Origin: Prevotella sp. UBA5387
GTDB lineage: Bacteria > Bacteroidota > Bacteroidia > Bacteroidales > Bacteroidaceae
Length of the DNA stretch: 27,670 nucleotides
Direction of reading: 5' to 3'
Assembly: GCA_002407775.1 (NCBI GenBank)
Contig: DHOP01000021.1
Coordinates: 38,257-65,926, forward strand
Positions 7,079 through 14,434 of the stretch are shown here, piece after piece; the stretch's first letter is position 1, and every line of letters starts with the position of its first letter. The notes under the pieces were generated by a model. The model was not told the DNA's origin and did not search any database. It saw only the letters and a list, made by a program, of their open reading frames with translations. The position numbers and the translations under genes were made by a program.

Positions 7079-9514
7079 TTAGATATTTGCAATGCTCATG
7101 ATGTTGGCAAACACGCCCGCTGCCGTAACACCAGCACCAGCACCATATCCTTTGATTTCCATGGGGTATTCCTTGTAGCGCTCTGTTGTCAGCATGATGA
7201 TATTGTTGCTACCTTCCAAGCGGTAGAAGGGATGTTCTTGTCCAACGGCTTTCAGGGAAACACTTGTCTTACCTCCTTCCATTGTTGCAACAAACCTCCA
7301 GCGCTTGCCTTCAGATTCTAGTTGCTTGCGACGTATCTCAAAGTCGTTATCCAATTCGGGCAACTTGCTCCAGAAGTCATCTACAGAACCCTGGAAATAT
7401 TCATTGGGTACGAATAGCTCCCTGTTTACATCATCTTGTTCAACTCGATAGCCAGCCTCACGGGTGAGTATAACCAACTTACGTATCACATCGATGCCAC
7501 TAAGATCTACTCGTGGGTCAGGTTCTGAGTAACCTTGTTGCTGTGCCCGATGCACGGTTTCCGAGAAAGGAACGTCCTCTGCCAGTTCGTTAAATATAAA
7601 GTTGAGGGTTCCACTGAGTACAGCCTCTATCTTTAATATACGGTCTCCGCTGTTACGAAGGTCATTGATGGTACTGATGATAGGTAGTCCAGCGCCTACG
7701 TTGGTCTCGAAAAGAAACTTCACTCCGCGCTTCAAGGCCGTCTCTTTAAGCTTGGCATAGCGCTCGTACTCGGAACTGGCGGCAATCTTGTTGGCTGCAA
7801 CAATGCTTATGTTATGATCGAGAAAAGTCTGATAAAGTGAAGCAATGTCCTTGGAAGCCGTACAATCTACGAATACAGAGTTAAATATATTCATCTCCAA
7901 AATACTGTCACGCATCTTCTCTGTGGAACTAATGGCAGAGGCCTTCAGTAACTCTCGATAATTGTTGAGGTCCAATCCCTGACGTGAATATATGGCTTTC
8001 TTGGAGCTAGCAATGCCCACAACATTTAGCTTGAGATGTGAATGTTCCTTCAATAGCTCATATTGCGAACGAATTTGCTCTATGAGTTTGGTACCGACAG
8101 TTCCTATACCACAAATGAAAAGGTTGAGAACGTTATACTCTGAAAGGAAGAAGGAGTCGTGAATCACATTGAGCGACTTTCGCAGATATTTGGAGTCGAC
8201 CACAAATGAGATGTTGGTCTCCGAAGCGCCTTGAGCACATGCAATGACCGAAATACCACTTCTTCCTAACGTGCCGAATAGTTTGCCAGCAATACCAGGC
8301 GTATGTTTCATGTTCTCGCCAACGATAGCGATGGTTGCCAGATTGCTTTCAGCGTTCATGGGGAACATGGCCCCGTCTTCTATCTCTGTTTCAAACTCTT
8401 TGTTGAGCACCTCAACTGCACTCGGGGCATCCTCATCTCGCACACCGATAGAGGTCGAATTCTCTGATGATGCCTGAGAAACGAGGAACACGCTGATGCC
8501 ATGGTCGGCCAACGCGGTGAAGATTCGGCGGTTCACACCAATCACTCCGACCATTGAAAGGCCAGATACCGTAATTAGCGTAGTACCCTTTATGCTTGAG
8601 ATACCCTTGATGGCGCGATGATCATCAGTGATTTTGTTTTTGATGATGGTACCCTCACCCTCGGGGTTGAACGTGTTTCTTACGCTTATAGGGATGTTCT
8701 TGATGCAAACAGGATATATGGTCGGGGGGTAGATGACCTTGGCACCGAAGTTTGAAAGCTCCATTGCCTCAACGTAACTCAGCTCATCAATGGTGTAGGC
8801 CGTGTGTATAACCTTGGGGTCTGCCGTCATAAAGCCATCGACATCTGTCCATATTTCCAGAGCCTCGGCATTAAGTGCGGCGGCGATGATGGCTGCCGTA
8901 TAGTCGGATCCTCCACGACCTAAGTTGGTAATCTCGCCAGTATTGCTATCCGTCGAAATAAATCCGGGCACAACAGAAATACGAGACAAGTCTTCGAAAG
9001 CATCACCCACAAGTTTGTAAGTCAGATCGCTATCGAGTGTATTCTTATTATTAAATGGTATGGTCTTGATAAATTCGCGGGAGTCAAACCACCGTGACCC
9101 TTTGATTAGAACAGACACAATATTGGAACTCAAGCGTTCTCCATAGCTGACGATCGCGTCCTGAGTCTTTTGGCTTAGGTCGTGAATCAGATATACGCCG
9201 AAGTAAATGGAGTGTAGTTGCTCGAATAAGGCATCTACAGAATTAAACAGTTGTTCGCGTGCTGAAGGATTGGTGATGATCGTATCAATCATCTTGTGGT
9301 GCCGATTCACCATGTCTTGGTAAGATTTTCGCCATTCATCATTGCCTTCTAGGGCTAACTGCGACGTGGCGATGAGTTGGTCGGTGATTCCGCCAAGGGC
9401 ACTAACGACAACGACAATGGGTTGGTGGCGTGCCTCACGCTCTACGATGTGTTTTAAACTAAGGATACTCTTCACGGAACCTACAGACGTTCCGCCAAAC
9501 TTCAAAACTTTCAT
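7079..9514 (-). CDS. thrA: Bifunctional aspartokinase / homoserine dehydrogenase I
   Basis: Catalyses the first and third steps of the aspartate pathway: aspartate to aspartyl phosphate, and aspartate semialdehyde to homoserine. The 811-residue product begins MKVLKFGGTSVGS, the aspartokinase N-terminus. Lys- and Asp-rich kinase motifs follow (TNLGRGGSDYTAAIIAAAL, WTDVDGFMTADP), then two ACT-like regulatory domains (about 320-460). The homoserine dehydrogenase half starts near residue 463 with FICGIGTVGTK, followed by VAANKIAAS and GTLNFIFNEL. I chose the start at 9514 because it matches the family and because the predicted promoter (9611-9581) would place the transcript start after the most distal in-frame codon at 9610. 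An in-frame ATG at 9544 is possible. Threonine feedback is likely through the ACT domains. Confidence 0.96.
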   Translation of the reverse strand: MKVLKFGGTSVGSVKSILSLKHIVEREARHQPIVVVVSALGGITDQLIATSQLALEGNDEWRKSYQDMVNRHHKMIDTIITNPSAREQLFNSVDALFEQLHSIYFGVYLIHDLSQKTQDAIVSYGERLSSNIVSVLIKGSRWFDSREFIKTIPFNNKNTLDSDLTYKLVGDAFEDLSRISVVPGFISTDSNTGEITNLGRGGSDYTAAIIAAALNAEALEIWTDVDGFMTADPKVIHTAYTIDELSYVEAMELSNFGAKVIYPPTIYPVCIKNIPISVRNTFNPEGEGTIIKNKITDDHRAIKGISSIKGTTLITVSGLSMVGVIGVNRRIFTALADHGISVFLVSQASSENSTSIGVRDEDAPSAVEVLNKEFETEIEDGAMFPMNAESNLATIAIVGENMKHTPGIAGKLFGTLGRSGISVIACAQGASETNISFVVDSKYLRKSLNVIHDSFFLSEYNVLNLFICGIGTVGTKLIEQIRSQYELLKEHSHLKLNVVGIASSKKAIYSRQGLDLNNYRELLKASAISSTEKMRDSILEMNIFNSVFVDCTASKDIASLYQTFLDHNISIVAANKIAASSEYERYAKLKETALKRGVKFLFETNVGAGLPIISTINDLRNSGDRILKIEAVLSGTLNFIFNELAEDVPFSETVHRAQQQGYSEPDPRVDLSGIDVIRKLVILTREAGYRVEQDDVNRELFVPNEYFQGSVDDFWSKLPELDNDFEIRRKQLESEGKRWRFVATMEGGKTSVSLKAVGQEHPFYRLEGSNNIIMLTTERYKEYPMEIKGYGAGAGVTAAGVFANIMSIANI

Positions 9515-9580
9515 AACAATGATATTAATAATATGTAATGCCATCCCAAAAACAAATTGGGCTATGACAAAACTTGTCTG

Positions 9581-9611
9581 CAAAAATAATAAGAAATAAT
9601 CTTTTTCCAAA
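9581..9611 (-). promoter_or_regulatory. Bacteroidetes-type promoter of the thr operon
   Basis: On the minus strand TTTG (9611-9608), a 19-nt spacer and TATTTTTG (9588-9581) match the -33/-7 consensus exactly in both boxes and spacing. Predicted start is near 9574, giving about a 60-nt leader to thrA. Confidence 0.7.
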
Positions 9612-9632
9612 CCATTAATGTGATAATTTCGC

Positions 9633-9640
9633 TAATTTTG
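9633..9640 (+). promoter_or_regulatory. Bacteroidetes -7 element for the FAD-dependent oxidoreductase
   Basis: TAATTTTG matches TAnnTTTG, 25 bases before the ATG at 9666. No clear -33 box. It diverges from the thr operon promoter. Confidence 0.5.
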
Positions 9641-9665
9641 CAGCAAAATAGCTACAAATTGCATT

Positions 9666-11279
9666 ATGATACAAGAATTACAGATACGTGTTTCACCTCA
9701 GATAGCATCCTCAGAACAGTTTATTATCAACTATATCGCCAAGGACCAAGGGGTTGATGCGCGAACTATTCAGCGTGCTCGAGTGTTGCGAAGGAGCATT
9801 GATGCACGGCAACGTACCATCTATGTAAACTTGAATGTTCGTGTTTATATCAACGAACTACCACAAGACGAGGGCTATTTGAAGACCGAATACCCCGATG
9901 TTTCAGACAGACAACAAGTCATAGTAGTAGGTGAGGGCCCTGCCGGATTGTTTGCTTCTCTTCGTCTTATTGAGCTTGGATTGAGACCAATCGTGCTGGA
10001 ACGTGGCAAGGATGTGCACGAACGCAAGCGCGACCTCGCTCTAATTACGAAGACGCAGAAAGTTGATGCAGAGAGTAACTACTGCTTCGGCGAAGGTGGT
10101 GCAGGTGCTTATAGTGATGGAAAGCTCTACACACGTAGCAAGAAACGTGGCAATGTTGACAAGATATTGAATGTGTTCTGCCAACATGGTGCCTCTACTT
10201 CGATTCTAGCTGATACCCATCCGCACATTGGTACCGACAAGTTGCCTCGTGTTATCGAGAACATGCGCGAGCAGATACTGAAAAGTGGGGGTGAGGTGCA
10301 CTTTCAGACCAAGATGACTTCCCTGCTTCTTGATGGAGACAAAGTAGTTGGCGTGCAAGCTGAGAACCTTCAAACCGGGGCAGAAGAGACCTATCGCGGA
10401 CCAGTCATTCTAGCTACTGGACATAGCGCTCGAGATGTTTATCGTTATCTTGATGCTGCCCATATCGAAATTGAACCTAAGGGAATAGCCATGGGAGTGC
10501 GTTTGGAGCACCCCTCTCAACTCATAGACCAATTACAATATCATAACAGGCAGGGACGTGGCGATTATCTTCCAGCCGCGGAATATTCCTATGTCTCGCA
10601 AGTCGAGGGACGAGGAATTTACTCCTTCTGCATGTGTCCCGGCGGCTTTGTCATTCCTGCCGCTACCGGCCCGGAGCAGATTGTTGTTAATGGAATGTCC
10701 CCCTCCAACCGTGGTACTCAATGGAGCAACAGTGGTATGGTGGTGGAAATCAACCCTGAGGACGTTCCGGCTATAGTGAAGAATGAGGCTAAAGTCACTG
10801 ACTCTACAGGTGATACGCAAGACAATCTAGCAGTCATGCGATTGCAGGAATCACTTGAACGTATGTGTTGGCAGCAGGGAAATATGCAGCAAACTGCACC
10901 TGCCCAGCGTATGGCAGACTTCGTAAATAAGCATCTCAGTTATGACTTGCCGGACAGCAGTTATGCGCCAGGACTGATTAGTAGTCCATTGCACTTCTGG
11001 TTACCTCCTTTCATCACTAGCCGTTTACAAGAGGGTTTCAAGACTTTTGGCAGGCGAAGTCATGGCTTCCTAACCAACGAGGCTGTACTTATTGCCACAG
11101 AGACGCGCACTTCCAGTCCGGTTCGTATCCTTCGCGACTACGAAACCCTCCAGCATGTGCGTCTTAGAGGTCTCTTTCCTTGTGGTGAGGGAGCCGGCTA
11201 TGCAGGTGGAATTGTATCAGCAGGCATTGATGGTGAGCGATGTGCTACTATGGTGAAAGAGTACGTGGAGGCATTATAA
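9666..11279 (+). CDS. FAD-dependent oxidoreductase of the COG2509 family
   Basis: A 537-residue flavoprotein of unknown physiological substrate. An N-terminal domain of about 80 residues precedes the dinucleotide-binding motif VIVVGEGPAGLFASLRL (residues 85-101, here GEGPAG instead of GxGxxG). The acidic strand end LERG is at 111-114. GEGGAGAYSDGKLYTR follows at about 142-157, a hallmark of this family, and ILATGHSARD is a second FAD contact. The C-terminus ends with a typical FAD-binding segment (FPCGEGAGYAGGIVSAGIDG). No signal peptide, so cytoplasmic. The family is widespread but uncharacterised; annotation as a generic FAD-utilising dehydrogenase is all that sequence supports. Confidence 0.9.
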   Translation: MIQELQIRVSPQIASSEQFIINYIAKDQGVDARTIQRARVLRRSIDARQRTIYVNLNVRVYINELPQDEGYLKTEYPDVSDRQQVIVVGEGPAGLFASLRLIELGLRPIVLERGKDVHERKRDLALITKTQKVDAESNYCFGEGGAGAYSDGKLYTRSKKRGNVDKILNVFCQHGASTSILADTHPHIGTDKLPRVIENMREQILKSGGEVHFQTKMTSLLLDGDKVVGVQAENLQTGAEETYRGPVILATGHSARDVYRYLDAAHIEIEPKGIAMGVRLEHPSQLIDQLQYHNRQGRGDYLPAAEYSYVSQVEGRGIYSFCMCPGGFVIPAATGPEQIVVNGMSPSNRGTQWSNSGMVVEINPEDVPAIVKNEAKVTDSTGDTQDNLAVMRLQESLERMCWQQGNMQQTAPAQRMADFVNKHLSYDLPDSSYAPGLISSPLHFWLPPFITSRLQEGFKTFGRRSHGFLTNEAVLIATETRTSSPVRILRDYETLQHVRLRGLFPCGEGAGYAGGIVSAGIDGERCATMVKEYVEAL

Positions 11280-11428
11280 GGTTGAAGATAAAGCGTCAGA
11301 AAGGTGCTACGTGGTTGAGCCCAGGACTTGAAGAATCGCTTTATGAGATTGTATTGATTTTGCTTGAGCATTACTTACCCAATTCATTTGGTGATAAGGT
11401 AAATATTAATATTATAGTCATTTAGGAC

Positions 11429-11550
11429 GATTGTGCTCGTAAATCAAATTGAATCACGCCATGAATCAAATTGAATCACTCGGTAAATCAAATTGAATCA
11501 CTCGGTAAATCAAATTGAATTAGTAGCTGACATGTATTGAATTCAGTCCA
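11429..11550. repeat. 22-nt-periodic tandem repeat patch
   Basis: The word AAATCAAATTGAATCA recurs at 22-nt spacing. Units starting GAATC/GAATT begin at 11451, 11473, 11495, 11517 and 11539, and a diverged one begins at 11429. The units at 11473 and 11495 are identical over 22 nt. The outer units decay progressively. There is no protein-coding continuity across the patch. Confidence 0.8.
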
Positions 11551-11643
11551 AAAACAGGTTTTAAGTCAGGCACCACCGTCTCTTTTCTCAAAAATTGCAG
11601 TCCATAAATCAAATCCGACATGGTTTATTATGCAAAATCGCGG

Positions 11644-11651
11644 TATCTTTG
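11644..11651 (+). promoter_or_regulatory. Bacteroidetes -7 element for the GH28 gene
   Basis: TATCTTTG matches TAnnTTTG, 49 bases before the ATG at 11701. No clear -33 TTTG at 19-21 nt. It is probably the entry promoter of the four-gene pectinase block. Confidence 0.5.
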
Positions 11652-11700
11652 CAATATCGGTGAATAGCCGATAATTTATAACAACTACTCATTTATATCT

Positions 11701-13041
11701 ATGAAGCGACTACTTTTTATCACGATGCTCTTGGCTCTATGCCTAAACATTGAATCAAAACAAAAAACTCAACAGTGGCCTGATGGCACACCGATAGATG
11801 CATGGTTTTCGGATACCTTCCGTGTAGACATGCAGACACTCGGACGGCGTTATGTCGTTACAGATTTCGGTGTTTGTCAAGATTCCAACCTTGTCCAAAC
11901 TCGCGAGTTGCAAGCTGTCATTGATCGCTGTGCACAAGAAGGTGGCGGAGTGGTCGTTATTCCTCGAGGAACATTCCTTTCTGGTAGCCTTTTCTTTCGT
12001 CAAGGTACCAATCTTTTGGTAGAGGGGGGCGCTCGTCTCAAGGGGTCTGATCGCGTGGAGGACTTTGCTATCAAGGAAACCCGCATTGAGGGCGAGACTT
12101 GTAAATACTATACGGCACTCATCAATGCCGATGGGGTGAATGGATTTGTTGTATCTGGACCGGGCACCATTGATGGCAATGGCTACCACTATTGGCGTCA
12201 GTTCTGGTTGAGAAGGGAGTGGAATCGCAATTGTACCAATAAGGATGAGCAACGCCCACGATTGTTTTACATATCCAATAGCACCAACGTTACTGTGCAA
12301 GATGTGAAACTCATTAATAGCCCTTTCTGGACGAATCATCTCTACAAAAGCGATCATGTAAGATATCTTGGATGTTTCATATACTCATCTACTGATGGCG
12401 TCAAAGGGCCGAGTACTGACGCCATTGACATTGATGTATGCCATGATGTTTTGGTAGATGGTTGTTATATGAACGTCAATGACGATGCCATTGCATTGAA
12501 GGGTGGCAAGGGTACATATGCAGACCAAAGCCCAGACAACGGTCCCAACTATAATATTATCATTCAGAACTGTCGTTATGGTGTCGTTCATGGTTGTCTT
12601 ACACTTGGCTCGGAAAGTGTTAAGGATCATAATATTATTCTTCGAAATATCGTAGCGGGTAACGTTAACCGTGTACTATGGCTTAAGATGCGCCCAGATA
12701 CCCCACAACACTATGAATATGTAACTGTCGAAAACGTTACGGGAAATGCCAATATGTTCCTCGTAGTGCGTCCTTGGACACAGTTTTTCAACAAGACAGA
12801 CCGTCAAGATATGCCTATATCGCAGTGTAACAACATTGTGATGAGGAACATCAATATGGACTGCGGCAACTTTTTTGATGTTGGAGCATCGGATAAGTAT
12901 GTGCTTCGTGATTTCACTTTCGAGAACATTAATGTGAAGGACAAGAAGGAAGCGTTCACTGATAGCATTATTACAAACACCGTAATCAAGAACGTTACTA
13001 TTAACGGAAAGAAGTTAACGGACACCAAAAAGAAGAAGTAA
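11701..13041 (+). CDS. Secreted GH28 polygalacturonase / rhamnogalacturonan hydrolase
   Basis: Predicted to hydrolyse galacturonic-acid-containing pectin backbones, probably in the periplasm. The 446-residue protein starts with a signal peptide (MKRLLFITMLLALCLNIESK). The parallel beta-helix begins at about residue 50 with the pectate-lyase-like DFGVCQDSN...AVIDRCAQEGGGVVVIPRGTF region. GH28 active-site motifs are present in order: STDAIDID (Asp240), NVNDD (Asp261/Asp262), VVHG (His298) and LKMR (Lys329). These correspond to the family NTD, DD, GHG and RIK motifs; STD and VVHG are variants. It heads a same-strand block with a CE12 esterase, a GH2 glycosidase and a two-domain esterase, pointing to pectin or rhamnogalacturonan as substrate. 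Exact linkage specificity cannot be read from sequence. Confidence 0.92.
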   Translation: MKRLLFITMLLALCLNIESKQKTQQWPDGTPIDAWFSDTFRVDMQTLGRRYVVTDFGVCQDSNLVQTRELQAVIDRCAQEGGGVVVIPRGTFLSGSLFFRQGTNLLVEGGARLKGSDRVEDFAIKETRIEGETCKYYTALINADGVNGFVVSGPGTIDGNGYHYWRQFWLRREWNRNCTNKDEQRPRLFYISNSTNVTVQDVKLINSPFWTNHLYKSDHVRYLGCFIYSSTDGVKGPSTDAIDIDVCHDVLVDGCYMNVNDDAIALKGGKGTYADQSPDNGPNYNIIIQNCRYGVVHGCLTLGSESVKDHNIILRNIVAGNVNRVLWLKMRPDTPQHYEYVTVENVTGNANMFLVVRPWTQFFNKTDRQDMPISQCNNIVMRNINMDCGNFFDVGASDKYVLRDFTFENINVKDKKEAFTDSIITNTVIKNVTINGKKLTDTKKKK

Positions 13042-13114
13042 GGAGAGACGCTCCTCAATTCCTCTAATGTCAATTCATATCTTAACCTGACTAACAACAA
13101 ATTATTGATAAACA

Positions 13115-14374
13115 ATGAAACGAATAATTATCATGGCGCTTTGCCTCATGGGAATCATCTCCATGAGTGCACAGTCATTCGAATTTGATATGAGTAAACC
13201 ACAGCCACTTTATTCAGAGGGCTTGGGGTTTGGCTGGGACATGCTTGAATATGCCCATGTGCCATCGGCAAAAGAACTATCAGGAGTCTATTCTGGGCCA
13301 GCTTATTTCTCAGTCAAAGTCCCCGACGGCAATTACAAGGTAACCGTGACGCTTGGTAGCAAGCGAAAGGCAGGAAATACAGTTGTCCGGGCAGAGAACC
13401 GCAGACTATTTTTGGAAGCTGCACCGACCAAAAAGGGACAATTCAAGACTTACTCTTTCATTATCAACAAACGTTCTCCCTATATCTCAGATAAGGAGAG
13501 GGTTAAACTCAAGGATCGTGAGAATGAATATTTTCATTGGGATGACAGGCTCACATTAGAATTCAACGGTCCCTCACCAGCTGTTCGTTCTATCAAGATA
13601 GAGGTAGACACTACAGCCTTGACGATATTTCTTTGTGGCAACTCCACAGTGGTAGATCAGAATCGGGAACCATGGGCTAGTTGGGGACAGATGTTCCCAC
13701 GATGGTTTGATGATAAGGTTGCTGTGTCTAATCACGCCGAGAGTGGTTTGACAGCAGGCTCTTTTTTAGCATCCAATCGATTGGACAAGGTGCTCCAGAT
13801 GATGCACAAAGGTGACTATGTGTTCTGCGAATTTGGGCATAATGACCAAAAGGAGCATGGCCCTGGCGATGGAGCGTGGTATAATTTTTCCCATAATCTC
13901 AAGCTGTTTATTGACAAGGTTCGTGGACGTGGCGGAAATATCGTCTTTGTTACTCCTACTCAGCGCAGACGATTCGAACAGGGACGGATAGTTGAAACCC
14001 ACGGAGAATATCCAGATGCCATGCGAGCTGTTGCACGCAGAGAGAATGTGCCAGTGATAGAAGTACACGAAATGACACGCACTTTCTTTGAGAGTTTGGG
14101 CGAGGAAAATAGCAAACGTGCCTTGGTTCATTATCCCGTGAACACATTTCCCGGTCAGACAACAGAATTGGCTGACAACACACACTTCAATCCATTTGGA
14201 GCATACGAAGTTAGTAAGATGGTTGTGATGGGTATCAAACAACTGGGATTGCCCATGGCAAAAGATCTTCGTGGTGACTGGAAAGACTTTGACCCTTCTC
14301 ATCCCGATGACTGGCATACCTATCGGTGGTATGCATCACCTGTCTTTGAGGTCAAGAAACCAGACGGAAATTAA
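13115..14374 (+). CDS. Secreted CE12 rhamnogalacturonan acetylesterase-like protein
   Basis: An SGNH-fold esterase expected to remove O-acetyl groups from rhamnogalacturonan. The 419-residue protein has a signal peptide (MKRIIIMALCLMGIISMSAQ). A beta-rich N-terminal domain of about 145 residues (21-165) resembles those found before CE12 domains. The catalytic domain begins at about 169 with LTIFLCGNSTV: nucleophile Ser177, where CE12 members commonly read GDST. The remaining SGNH blocks are SGLTAGS (Gly211), GHNDQ (Asn243) and DNTHFN (Asp354/His357). A 73-bp gap separates it from the GH28 gene with no promoter seen, so co-transcription is likely. Confidence 0.92.
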   Translation: MKRIIIMALCLMGIISMSAQSFEFDMSKPQPLYSEGLGFGWDMLEYAHVPSAKELSGVYSGPAYFSVKVPDGNYKVTVTLGSKRKAGNTVVRAENRRLFLEAAPTKKGQFKTYSFIINKRSPYISDKERVKLKDRENEYFHWDDRLTLEFNGPSPAVRSIKIEVDTTALTIFLCGNSTVVDQNREPWASWGQMFPRWFDDKVAVSNHAESGLTAGSFLASNRLDKVLQMMHKGDYVFCEFGHNDQKEHGPGDGAWYNFSHNLKLFIDKVRGRGGNIVFVTPTQRRRFEQGRIVETHGEYPDAMRAVARRENVPVIEVHEMTRTFFESLGEENSKRALVHYPVNTFPGQTTELADNTHFNPFGAYEVSKMVVMGIKQLGLPMAKDLRGDWKDFDPSHPDDWHTYRWYASPVFEVKKPDGN

Positions 14375-14396
14375 GGTCATTCGAAAAGGAAAATCG

Positions 14397-14404
14397 TAAC
14401 TTTG
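14397..14404 (+). promoter_or_regulatory. Possible internal -7 element before the GH2 gene
   Basis: TAACTTTG matches TAnnTTTG and lies 31 bases before the ATG at 14435, just past the CE12 stop. No -33 TTTG. If used, it gives a leader of about 24 nt and excludes the TTG at 14402 as a start. Confidence 0.45.
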
Positions 14405-14434
14405 TATTATCAAAAACACCAACAAATCTACTTC

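Larger units (their letters stand above)
11280..11700. other. 421-bp intergenic region before the pectinase block
   Basis: It holds a stretch open in frame from about 11282 to 11425 with no ATG start, a patch of 22-nt-periodic repeats (11429-11550), and the -7 element of the GH28 gene. No RNA gene or terminator with a T-run was recognised. Confidence 0.6.

Noticed and set aside
11282..11425. A 48-codon open stretch just after the FAD-dependent oxidoreductase, ending at a TAG.
   Set aside because: It has no ATG start of its own (only TTG at 11282), its end runs into AT-rich low-complexity codons, and I recognise no family. It may be a gene remnant, but the support is too thin for a CDS.
11429..11550. 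CRISPR array interpretation of the 22-nt-periodic repeats.
   Set aside because: The repeats are directly tandem with no unique spacers of uniform size, and no cas genes are present.
11755..12357. A 200-codon open frame on the minus strand opposite the GH28 gene.
   Set aside because: It lies entirely inside a clear GH28 coding region and its translation resembles no protein family; it is an antisense shadow.
13766..14317. A 183-codon minus-strand open frame opposite the CE12 gene, and a similar 202-codon one at 14651-15259 opposite the GH2 gene.
   Set aside because: Both are antisense to well-supported enzymes with intact catalytic motifs, have Cys/His/Ser-rich, unprotein-like translations, and lack promoters.
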